64,000 bases of DNA from Cymbidium sinense (Eukaryota > Streptophyta > Magnoliopsida > Asparagales > Orchidaceae): assembly GCA_021442155.1 (NCBI GenBank), contig CM038222.1:112161121-112225120 (forward strand), given 5' to 3'. Every line of letters starts with the position of its first letter. The stretch's first letter is position 1. The translations under genes were made by a program, and so were the position numbers. Positions 11,049-21,178 of the stretch are shown here, piece after piece. The notes beneath the pieces were generated by a model. It did not search any database. It was not told the origin of the DNA and was given only the letters and a program-made list of their open reading frames with translations.

Positions 11049-11324
11049 ATGACTCGACCTCCACTAAGTAGAGGCAGAGGTAGATACATAGGTAGTTCCA
11101 GAGGTGAAAGACCTCCTAGTTGGCGACCAACCAATAGGGGCTATGTTCCAATTCACAGGAGTACCTGTGCTATTCACATAGACTTGGAATCCAGCTCGGA
11201 GGATGAGTCTCATGTGATTAGCATACCAGCCAACCCCTCTCAGTGGGTTTCATTAGAGGTGAAACTCGAGCTAGATAGTGATGAAGACCAGGCCTCCAAG
11301 CTAAGAAAAAATGTATTCGAATAA
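11049..11324 (+). pseudogene. Arg/Gly-rich protease-RT spacer, element A
   Basis: A short open frame encodes SRGRGRYIGSSRGERPPSW followed by an acidic Ser/Asp/Glu-rich stretch (SSSEDESHVI). B has the matching segment at about 30569-30820 with a stronger RGG character (GRGRGRYRGNFRGGRP), broken by a TAA. It lies one frame from the protease in both copies. Basic RGG-like segments often bind nucleic acid; whether this one does is unknown. It may be the linker between protease and RT seen in Tat polyproteins, or part of a spliced region as in Ogre. Confidence 0.55.
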
Positions 11325-11340
11325 AAATTATGTAAAACCA

Positions 11341-11682
11341 TCAGGTAGCAGTTGGGAACTTTAGCTCTAACCTCACTTTCCTCTCAAAAAGTTGAAGGTT
11401 TATAGTTAAGGAAGCCCCTAGGTCTTCAATGGATATCAAGCCAAAGAGATTCCTATTGGGATCATCATCCTTAAGTCCAGAAGCTGATGTGGAACTTGAG
11501 GATAATTCATACAAAGATTTAATGGAATTACCTTTGATTTGTACTCGCCTTGTGTTATTAATTTTACAAAGAAAGGTTTGATTCCTTATACATGGTCCAA
11601 GCACATATCAGAGTATTTTGAGAAGCTGTAAAACAATAAAGGTAGGGATGCACAATCAAGATCAGGACTAGGATTCAGTATA
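11341..11682 (+). pseudogene. Degraded RT-upstream region, element A
   Basis: Matches the first 110 codons of the long open frame 30863-31927 of B (SFQKVEGLVVKEAPRSSMDIKAKRF and onwards; only part quoted as landmark) but has stops and small indels here. It links the spacer to the RT. No separate function is recognised. Confidence 0.6.
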
Positions 11683-12714
11683 GTGGGTTCAGTCGACAAT
11701 GATGATTACTGCTTAGTTGTCACCAATCATCTTGAGTTTGATAGGTTCTTCTCCAACCATACTAACTCTTATGAGGAAGTGTGTTTAGAAATTTTTGATA
11801 ATCTAGATGATCTCCAAATAAAAGATGCACCTCCAAAATTTGAAGATGAAATCCATTCAACTATTGACAAGCTTAATTAATTCAACGCAGGGATGGAAGA
11901 AGATCCACGCCCAACATACATCAGCCCTCTACTAAATGAAGAAGAAACCAATGACTTAGTTATGCTATTGATTGAGTTTAAGGACTGCTTTGCATGGAGT
12001 TATGAAGAGATGCCAAGATTATCTCCTGATGTAGCAGTGCATAAACTAGCAATAGACCCTAATGCTAACCCTATCAAGGAAGCACCTAGACACATGCGAT
12101 TAGTAATCAAACAACAAGACATTTCTGAAGTCAAGAAATTGATCAATGGTGGTTGCATCAGGAAAGAAAGATACCCTACCTGGTTAGCTAGTGTCATGCT
12201 AGTTAAGAAAAATAATGACTAAATTCATATATGCATCGATTGTAGGGACTTAAATAAGGCATGTCCTAAGGATGAATTTCCACTTCCTATACTAGAGTTA
12301 ATGGTGGACATTGCTTCATCTCATGCAATATTCTCTTTTTTGGATGGGTCATCTTGATACAACCAAATCAAGATGGTCCCTGAGAATGAAAGAAATACTG
12401 CTTTACGAACCCCGATCAGAATCTATTGTTATAAGATCATGCCTTTCAGCCTTAAAAATGCTAGTGCTATATACCAACAGGCCATGACTCAGATCTTCAA
12501 TGAACTCATTCATCATTAAGTTGAATGCTATGTTGATGATCTAGTAGTCAAAAGAAAAGAAAAGGAAGACCATCTCTTTGACTTGAGAGTAGTTTTCAAA
12601 TGGTTAAGACAATTCAACCTCAAAATGAAACCCCTGAAGTGTGCATTTGGAGTAGCTTCAAGGAAGTTCCTTGGGTTTGTTGTTCAAAATAGGGGAATTG
12701 AAATAGCCCAAAAA
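11683..12714 (+). pseudogene. Reverse transcriptase, element A
   Basis: One frame holds the RT with several stops. An acidic lead-in (to a TAA at 11878-11880) is followed by 11893-12222 with FAWSYEEMPRLSP, HKLAID, ISEVKKLI and YPTWLASVMLVKK, the standard Ty3/Gypsy fingers. A TAA at 12220-12222 replaces a Gln codon. Downstream, still in frame, come the CRDLNKACPKDEFPLP-type block, a stop in the LDGSSGYNQ block, the MPFSLKNA block, and the catalytic YVDD at 12529-12540, which is intact. A deletion near 12705 shifts the frame before RNase H. The enzyme would copy element RNA to cDNA; this copy cannot make it. Confidence 0.88.
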
Positions 12715-13371
12715 AGATCAAAGCCATCTTAGAAATGCCACCTCATAAAAGTCTAACTCAACTTAGATCATTCCAATGATAGTTGGCGTATCTAAGGTGT
12801 TTTATCTCTAATCTATGAGGGAGATGTAAACCATTTTCAGCACTTATAAAAAAGGGTGCTAAGTTCAAGTGGGATGGAAAGTACCAGCATGCCTTTGAAG
12901 ACATCAAGAAGTATTTGGTGAAGCTGCCAGTTTTAGCAGCCTCTATTTTGGGCAGGCCATTGATCCTCTACACTGCTGCATTGGATGACTCCCTTGGCGC
13001 TTTGTTGACCCAAGCCAATGACGAAGGGAAGGAGAACACTCTCTACTACCTCAGCCATTGTCTAATCCCTGTTGAAGTAAATCATCCACCTATTGAGAAA
13101 CATTGCCTAGCTTTAGTCTTTGCATCCCAAAAGCTACAACATTATATACTTTCTCATAAGGTGGACTTGATTTCAAGAATCAATCTACTACAGTATCTCA
13201 TGACATGGTCAACGTAATCTTGGGGGTTGGCACATTGGTCCATGATTCTCTTACAATTTGACATTACATTTGTATCCCTCTGTGCGGTGAAAGGACATGC
13301 ACTAGTGGATTTCTTAGCAATACACCCACTTCCTACTGATTCCCCTCTTTATGATGATCTCCCTAATGAAT
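12715..13371 (+). pseudogene. First (degenerate) RNase H, element A
   Basis: The connection and first RNase H domain. The open part 12915-13217 gives PLILYTAALDDSLGALL, YYLSHCLI and LALVFASQKLQHYILSHKV. In active Ty3 RNase H the first motif carries a catalytic Asp; here it reads LYTAALDDS, as in Tat elements whose first RNase H is thought to be inactive. The stretch before 12915 (thumb and connection) has stops near 12776-12784 and 12817. Frame differs from RT because of the upstream indel. Confidence 0.78.
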
Positions 13372-13900
13372 AAATTATGAACTTAGGGGAGGTTGAAAAT
13401 TGCCACTGGGAGATATATTTTGATGGTGCGACTTTCTTTAAAAAAGAAGAAGAACCATGATCTACTCTTCCAGGATGGTGGGGGTAGGAATAGTTCTCCT
13501 AACTCTAAACCGCGATATGATCAGAATCTCATACTATCTCTCCAGTCCCTGCACCAACAATGAAGCTTAGTATAAGGCTATGATTGCTAGTCTAGAGTTA
13601 GCCATTACAGTGTGGGTCAAAGCATCAACATCAATGGAGATTTTTAATTGGTCATCAACCAAATTACAGGGTCCTACAAGGTTCTAAAACCTAAGCTCCA
13701 TCACTATCATGAGTACACCATGAAGCTGTTGGCCCAAATCCCTGAGGTCACAATCTACAAGGTTCCTCAATGAGAGAACACAATAGAAAATGCTTTGGCC
13801 AGACTTGCCAAAAAATTGGCATGTCCGGAAGATGAGTCCATTCCAATAAGGGTCCAAAATAGACAAGTCTTATCCCTTATTGACGTTGAACTAGTCGAGA
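13372..13900 (+). pseudogene. Second RNase H (aRNH-like), element A
   Basis: Begins around WEIYFDGA (about 13408-13430), keeping the first acidic residue. It continues through NNEA, where the next codon is a stop, and a damaged GDSQL block (GDF then stop). In the last motif ADALARLA the Asp has become Asn (ENALARLA, about 13786-13806). A second RNase H after the first is a hallmark of the plant Tat lineage, from known family features. B carries the intact motif set at 32926-33310. Dead here. Confidence 0.82.
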
Positions 13901-15199
13901 GACTTTCTCTTGAAGGGGAGGTTGCTACTGAGAAAAAGGATAAGGAGCTAAATTGGAGGCAACCCTTCATGGATTACATGACTAGAGGCAAACTATCTCA
14001 AGAGAAGTCACAAACCCATCAGATGAAATAGAGAGCTCTCTCCTATGCTCTCGTGGATAGCACCTTGTATTGACAGTTTTTTAATCAAATATGGTTACAC
14101 TGTTTAGACAAACATGAAGCCTGTAAGATCATGACCAAGATACATTCAGGTTTATACAGAGTTCATCAATACGGTCCAAAGATGAAAGCAAAGATCAAGA
14201 GACTAGGAAACACCTGGCCTTCGATGATCACAGATTGTATGAATATGGCTAGGAGATGCCATCAGTGTTAGGTACATGGTGTGGTCCTACATCAACCACC
14301 CAACATTCCAAACCCTACATTGGCCTCATGGCCATATGAGTGTTGGGGTACTGACATTGTGGGTTTGATTGATCCTTCTTCTTTTAAGGGTCATCGGTTC
14401 ATCTTAGCTGCCACCGACTACTTTTCTAATTGGGCAGAGAAAATCCTACTTAGAGAGGTCACAGCTCAGCATGTGCTCCTATTTTTTAGGAACCATATAG
14501 TATATAGGTTCAGGGTGCCTCAACAAATTCTAATAGTGGTACTGCATTCAAGAGCACCAAGATCAACAGTTTTTCCAGAAGACACAATATAGATTGGAGA
14601 TACTCCACCAACTACTGTCCCAGGGCAAATGGCCTAGCAGAATAATTCAACAAACCTCTCATCCAGATATTAAAGATGACACTTGATGACAACAAACGAC
14701 AGTGGCATGAGCAGCTAGTTGAAGCTTTGTGGGCATACTGCATCACATACAGAACTCCAACTCAATCTACCCCATTCTACTTAGTATATGGGTCCGAAGC
14801 TATTCAACTATTAGAAGTTCAACTCCCATAACTAAGAAAAGCAATTGGTAGTCAAATCACTATAAAGCAGAATGCTAAGTTATGGTTAGAAGAGCTTGAA
14901 GGTTTTGAGGAGAGACGCCTACGGGCATGCTAGAATCTCTAGTTGTACAAGGCCAAAATGATTCAAGCTCATAACAAGCTAGTTCACCATAGAACTTTTT
15001 AAGTAGGAGAGCTTGTTCTAGTTCTAAGAAGATTAGTTGTTATCCATCAAAAGATGGGAGGCAAGTTTGACCCTCTTGGGAAGGCCCTTTTGTCATAGAG
15101 AAGGCCTACCAAGGAGGATCTTTTCAACTTATTGATTGTAAAGGGGAACACCTGATGCTTCCAATTAATGGGCTCTATTTGAAGAAATATTACCCATAA
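13901..15199 (+). pseudogene. Integrase, element A
   Basis: Starts near LEGEVATEKKDKELNWR and runs to the polyprotein end YYP-TAA at 15197-15199. The zinc-binding part ends at CMNMARRCHQC, followed at once by an in-frame TAG (14269-14271) that B also has. The core has WGTDIVG (first catalytic Asp kept), ATDYFSNWAE, and a frame break at the second Asp block near 14540. The third block reads NGLAE then a stop. The C-terminal part (EGPFVIEKAYQGGSY-like) lies in another frame. The enzyme would insert cDNA into the genome. Confidence 0.85.
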
Positions 15200-16812
15200 A
15201 ATCATGTTTGAAAAATAATTATATCATTAAAAATTTTATTCCAATTCATCAAAATATTCTTTCTTTCGAAGCATTGCTTGCTTGTTTGCGAATCCTCAAT
15301 GATGTGTTTAGGGTAAATGTAAGAGAACCCAAGAGGCATTCTATCCCTCTTTCACAACATGAACATAAATAAAACACAATTCCTAAGCGCTACTAGATTA
15401 GGTGTGAGAGAACCCAAGAGGCATCCTATTTTGACAAGCATAACTAAGTTAAGTGTAAGACAACCCAAGCGACATCCTTTCTTAGTGGGATCACAATTGC
15501 CATCCATGGAACCATTTCATCAAATTCCCTAGCATATTTAGGGTAGGTGTAAGAGAACCTGAGAGGCATCCTATTCCCTTTAACATAAACACAAAAAGAA
15601 ACACATATCTTATGTCTCAAGTTATTTTAATGTGGGAGCAAGCCCCTGTGGCACTCACTCATTAGATGCTCTAGGTCGGGTTGACATGCTACCTTGCTAG
15701 TTTGTCACCCCAATGGTCACTTTTCTGACGAATGTGAGTCCTCATGCTTTCTTCTTGACTTAACCATTGCAATCCAATGAGCGCCTTTTTAGTTTGGTAG
15801 ACTTCACTGCACAGCCAGTAAGCTATCCCATGTTGACTCTATTTAAGAGGTTGTAAGCCTACAAGCTTTCTTCTTGAACTAGCCATCATGTACTGACTAG
15901 GTTGAGTATATTTGAGGCTTAGGATAAGTCCCCTAGAGGCTCCTTTCCTCTTGACTACTTTTGAGTTGATATAAGTCCCCTAGTAGCATTCACAAGATCC
16001 TAGGTGACAGCACATGTCGAGAAGATAGACTATCCCAATCGCCATGTAGTAGGAGGATGTGAGTCCCCGATGCTTTCTTCCTAGGCTGATTGTCACAAAC
16101 TGATGGGTACCTTAGGTTGGTTGATGTTTGCTATGCTGACAGCGACTCACCCGATGTATACACCACTCTTGGAACATGTGAGTCCCTGCACTTTCTACTT
16201 GAGTTGGCCACCGAATACCAATAGATATTATCTTCTCCAAGGTTTTGGATAAAGCCCTTACTTGCCCCTTCCCTTGCGGGTACTCTATTTGGATCACGTC
16301 CTTTGCGAACCTATTTAGACACTACCCGGGTTACTTTTGGATTGAATAGTTCCCTATTCCTAGTAGCCAACCCTATGGTTGGAAAATTTGTCCAGCGAAT
16401 GCACAGATTCTCCATTGGTTTAGTAAATTTGAGATAAGTCTAGACTGATATAAGCTCCTTCTCAGTGTGATCCCGGGCAAACCAACAGGGTCCATGATAA
16501 ACAAATAAATAAAATAAATAAATTAATTTTCTAGTGGATTAAGAATTCAAGCCCCCAATGGCCCCTCTCCCAAGCAAGCATCCTATCTTTAAGGCAGTGT
16601 TAGCAGAACTCCCTATTGGACTTTCTTGACTATACTTGAGTAGAGATAAGTCCCCAAGTCGGCACTCTCTGAGTAGTCACCCTTAGGTCAGGGCCCACCT
16701 ATTTTGCCATGAATAGGTTACCCCGATGGTCATTTCGCTTTGGAAGATGTAAGTCTACTATGCATTCTTTCTAGCATGATTATCATAAACCAATAGGCAA
16801 TCTTAGGTTGGG

Positions 16813-17690
16813 TTAACATGTTACCTTGCTAATATGTTATCCTAGTGGTCTTTTATTCAGAAAAGATGTGACTCCCCAAGCTTTATTCATTGAATTAGTC
16901 ACTACAAAGTGAAAGGAACCTCTTTGATTGGATAGTTCTCCCCTCAGCTAAGAAACTTCTCCATTTGGATTTGGAAATTTGATCTAGCCCAAGGTCACCA
17001 TAGCCCCAACTCAGTGTAGTCCATCGCAAATAGATAGGATCCATCAAATACAATTAATAAATAAAATTGACTTTGATTATCTTCGAGCTGATTTAAGTCC
17101 CCCAACGGCATTCACTCAATAGTCAGCCCTAGGTCGGGTTAACATGTCACTTTACTAATATGTCACCCAGTGGTCTTTTATTCAGGAAAGATGTGAGTCC
17201 CTGAGCTTTCTTCCTTGAATTAACCACTGCAAACCAAAAGACACCCTTTTGGTTAGATAGTCCTACTATGTGGTTGGTAGACTACTCCCTTTGGATTAGT
17301 AAATCTGAGTTAGATCAAGCCGGGCATGACCCCTATTCAGTGTACTCCATCACAAATTGATGGGATCCATCAAATATAATTAAAAAAAATTAACTTTAAC
17401 TATCTTTGAACAGATTTAAGTTCCCCAGTGGCATTCACTCAATAGTCAGCCCTAGGTCAGGTTAACATGTTACCTTGCTAATATGTCTCCCTAGTGGTCT
17501 TTTATTCATGTGAGTCCCCCGTGCTTTCTTCTTTGAATTAACCATTACAAACCGAAAGGCAACCCATTTGGTTGGATAGTCCTATTATGTGGTTAGTAGA
17601 CTACCTCTTTGGATTAGTAAATCTAAGTTAGATCAAGGCCAACATGGCCCCAACTCAGTGCGGTCCATATCAAACCAAGAGGGTCCATCT
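16813..17690 (+). repeat. ~325-bp tandem monomers in 3' UTR of A
   Basis: The anchor GTTAACATG occurs at 16813, 17138 and 17461, spacing 325 and 323. Each monomer has the same order: leave-in phrase 'ctaatatgt', 'tggtcttttattca', 'tgtgagtcccc', 'aaccaaaaggcac', 'ggttggatagtcctacta', 'gggatccatcaaatac', 'gatttaagtcccccagtgg'. More decayed monomers precede from about 15640. B has four good monomers, so the array length changed between copies. Confidence 0.85.
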
Positions 17691-17725
17691 CAAAATTCAA
17701 AATCTAAAATAAATCCCTTCTAACC

Positions 17726-17825
17726 TCCTAGTGGAGTCAAACTAAACAAACAAATTCAACCCTCCTCCCCAGTGGAGTCAAACTAAATAAATAAAATAAA
17801 TCCAATCAACCTCCCTAGCAGAGTC
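17726..17825 (+). repeat. PBS-complementary repeats, 3' UTR of A
   Basis: Three copies of a 13-14 nt word: TCCTAGTGGAGTC (17726-17738), TCCCCAGTGGAGTC (17766-17779) and TCCCTAGCAGAGTC (17812-17825), each followed by AAAC. They are the reverse complement of the element PBS core GACTCtgCTgGGGA with 0-2 differences, so in sense they resemble the 3' end of the primer tRNA. Seen directly in the sequence; function inferred. Confidence 0.65.
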
Positions 17826-18603
17826 AAACCAAATTAAAGAAATCAAATCAATCCACTTCTCCTCAGTGAGATGCAGATTTTTCCAATTCCCCCAGTGGAT
17901 GACTTGAACTTGCTCCCCTAGTGGAGAGTCCATAATTTCATCCCAATGGATCCCGAATTCTAATCCCTTAGTGGATTTCACAACTTCTTGTCCCACGTGG
18001 ATGACTTGAACTTGTTCCCCTAGTGGAGAGCTCACATTTTCATCTCCAGTGGAACACTAAATCATAAATCAATAAATCAAATCAAATTTCTCCTCAGTAA
18101 GATGCAAATTAAATTAAACCTCTCATCCCTTAGTGGGTGATTTGAATCTTTTCCCTCTAGTGGAAGGTTCACATACTCAATCCCTAGTGGATTCCCCCTT
18201 CACTCTCTCATGTCTTAGGCATAAGTAGAGTCACATTGCACTAAGCTTTTGATTCCTTCTATAGCTTTGGCTTGGGAGTAAATCATTTATGTTAGTTCTT
18301 GTGATCATTTGAACAATGTTGATCATCTCGGTCAACACCAATACGTGTGGTATGCCTTGACAGTCACACCGCACCTATTGGGCTCCCTTTGTTGACCTCA
18401 CTTTGGGAGTGAGCTTTCAACTTCTTCACCTTAGGCATAAGAACTCTTCTAGACACTAAGAGTTCCTTAGTCTTAAGACACTTTTAGTGAGTAGGTGAAC
18501 ACTTAACCTAACCCTAGAGACTTAGAAGAGTTAGTCATAAGAATGGGTTATGCTTTATGGGTACTAGGAAAACTTTCCTAGCTTATAGCTTGAACCAAAT
18601 CCT

Positions 18604-18785
18604 AACTTCAAATTCAAATCAACTTCAAATTCAAATCAACTTCAAATTCAAACTAACTTCAACTTCAAATGTACCTCAAATTCAAATCAACTTCAAATTC
18701 AAGCCAACTTCAAATTAAAATTAACTTCAAATTCAAACCAACTTCAAATTCAAACCAACTTCAAATTCAAATCAAATTCAAATCA
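18604..18785 (+). repeat. 18-bp minisatellite (AACTTCAAATTCAAATC)
   Basis: About ten degenerate copies of an 18-bp unit of the type aacttcaaattcaaatca at the LTR left end. It is matched at 38567-38765 and only faintly in LTR C. It produces a spurious ORF at 18669-18863 rich in Lys, Ser, Asn and Gln. Confidence 0.85.
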
Positions 18786-19519
18786 ATTTCCAACCCAATT
18801 GATTTTCTCAAATCACCAAATCAATTCCAAAATCCAAATCATGAATCAATTCCAAATTATTGAAACCGATGATCAATTCTAAATCAAAAATCTTTTATAA
18901 GCCCTTTTGATTCTATCTTATGGACTTAGCTCAAACCAAATCAAAATCATTCCAAACTCAAAGGATTATCTCATAACCCATTTATAATCTGATTTATATT
19001 CACAAATGAAATGAAATATAAATTCAAATAACCAAAACCAAATTCAAAACTCAAATCCCAATCTAACCAAAATCCAACCTATGCTCTTTCAAGTTAAATC
19101 CTTGAACTCCTTCAAACAAACTCAAATAAATCCAAACCATTTTGATTTTCTCTTCAAATAATCAATCCTACAATCAAAAACCAAATATAAATACAAACTT
19201 CAATCATCAAACCAAAATCAAACTAACTCAAATAAAACTCATGTTCATCCTTTGAACTTAAAATTGTCAAATGAATCAAAACCCATTTGTCTCAAATCAC
19301 TTGCAATTCAGTTTATATTTCAATCATAAGTTCATAGGTGAGTTCAACCAAACTTGAAGTAAGCCTTGATCAAGTTAATTGATCCACTTAGGCTCACTTA
19401 CCCAAAGTGACCTAAAACACCTTTTTGAGCCAAATTCAAATCCAACCCAAATTGGATTGAACTAAGACCATCTAAGTAGCATATTTTGAGCAACAATCAA
19501 CTTAGGATGATCAATCACT

Positions 19520-20220
19520 CAAATTGGATCAAACCAAGTCAAACTTAGCTTTTGACCAAGTCAACACTAAGCCCAAATGAAACCTAAACAAGCTTAAGTC
19601 TACCATTGGCCAAATTGATTGAAACCTTTGATCTAAATCAATCTAAAATCAATGATTAAATATTATCAAGTCATCAATTGAGCCAAACCTAGCCAAATTT
19701 TCCACTTGACCCAAGTTGACCCAAATTGACCTAAAAAGTCAAAATGGGTCAAATCTTGATCTAAGACAAATTGATTGCAGTAAATGGGTCAAATTTGTTC
19801 TAAATCACTTGTTGAACTTGACAAAAGTTCTAATTGGCCAACTAGACCCAACCTAGCTCAATTGATCATAAAACTAACTTGACCTGAAAGGTCAAATCAA
19901 CTTGAAATCAAACCAAACCAAAATTGATTAAAACCAAAGCTTGAAATACATTTCAAATGATCAACCAAGCCTAAACCAACCCATGACCTAACCCAATTGG
20001 GTCAAATGGGTCAAATTGGTCAACTTGACGCATTTGACCTAAGTGAACTCAAATGAACCAAAACTAAATATAAACTAAATTGAACCAAACAAATGATACC
20101 CAGAGGCTCAAAATGATCATTTGAATTTAACCTAACCCATGGTTTGACCTAATTTGACCAATTGGTCAACTTGACTCAAGTTGACCCATTTTGAACTAAA
20201 TTGGTCAAATTGAACCAATT
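19520..20220 (+). promoter_or_regulatory. TTGAC (W-box-like) cluster in shared LTR
   Basis: I count about 20 or more TTGAC or GTCAA words in 700 bp, many as TTGACC or TTGACCCAA. TTGAC(C/T) is the core bound by plant WRKY factors. The block is repeated at 39520-40200 and 48640-49300. It may be a stress-responsive enhancer, or simply a repeat that expanded. Confidence 0.45.
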
Positions 20221-20722
20221 TAAACCAACTGAACTCCAAATCCATTGAAAATTGGCACAACCTATTTTTGAATCATTTCAAATTTGTCTAAATCAAAATC
20301 AAAGCTAAATCACCATTTTACCCTTAGGTCAAAGGGTAACCTATGGCCAAATACACTTGGAATTTTGTTAATTCCCTCTCATGGCCACTTGACATCTTCC
20401 TAGTGGTACATTTGGACACCAAGGGAGGTGGTGCACATGACCCAATGGGTTTGGGTCAGCCATGACCCAAGCCAAGACCAAACCGACCCCTCCAATGAAA
20501 ATTCACCACTTGGATCTCCCCACACACTCGCCTAGCACATGTGGACTTCCTCTCCTCCACTCCTCTACCAAAATCGAAGCACATGGAGTGTCTAATAGCC
20601 TAAAAAATTGATTCAATATATGTAATTGATCAAAAATGGAAAAGTAAGTCTCGACCGTCTTATCTAAGGAGGGGAGAAATACTCCCCCTCATTCCAACTC
20701 AATGCATGTACTCTGAATTCGA

Positions 20723-21178
20723 TTGAGCCCTACGAACTCTAAGCAAACTTTTTTGAGTTTCTCTAAGCATTCTCAAGCTCATTTGAATTTCTCCTTCTCG
20801 GTTCCCTTCAAAGCCAAAACAAGGGAGGTGAGGGGATTTTCCAACTTACTCAATTCTCCACCAAACTTATATTCACTTTGCAAGCACCATCAAGGAAGTA
20901 AGTCAAGCTCACCAAAAGCATTTCCCAAGTCACCAAGCCACGGGAAGGGGGATTTTGATCAAAGCTGCAAGCCATTGAAGGGGAGCTTGGTCAATTGGGA
21001 AATCCACTTCAAATCAAGTCTTGAAACTTTCAACAGGGGTTTGTCTTCATTAGACGAAGCTACCTCCTATATTGGAAGCACCGGCGATAGCCTTCGGCGA
21101 GGTATTGTTCAAAATCGATCCTCATTTAAAAAATGCTTGGTCCTTTGTGAAGGGAATTGTAACCCCATTAAATTCTAA
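20723..21178 (+). other. LTR-internal ORF, probably noncoding
   Basis: An open frame of 151 codons with a TTG left edge and no nearby in-frame ATG start. The product would be Ser/Lys/Phe-rich and matches no family I know. The counterpart at 40650-40943 has the same frame for 97 codons, then a stop; LTR C (about 49830-50160) is broken. Partial conservation is explained by LTR homology alone. Confidence 0.4.

Larger units (their letters stand above)
15200..18452 (+). other. Element A 3' UTR, repeat-rich
   Basis: No coding content. Begins with about four copies of a phrase like 'gtaagagaacccaagaggca' near 15320, 15403, 15450 and 15548, and continues with increasingly regular monomers of about 325 bp and then the short PBS-complementary repeats. 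The plant Tat lineage is known for hypervariable 3' UTRs that carry tandem repeats and can seed satellites. The polypurine tract could not be placed with confidence. Confidence 0.75.

Noticed and set aside
10812..11134. Minus-strand poly-Phe ORFs (also 30304-30645)
   Set aside because: They are the complement of the A/G microsatellite between protease and RT.
17766..17779. tRNA gene or tRNA-derived SINE at the PBS-complementary words
   Set aside because: Only about 14 bases resemble a tRNA 3' end. No cloverleaf, A box or B box is visible around them.
18669..18863. 64-codon Lys/Asn-rich ORF
   Set aside because: It is the translation of the 18-bp minisatellite.
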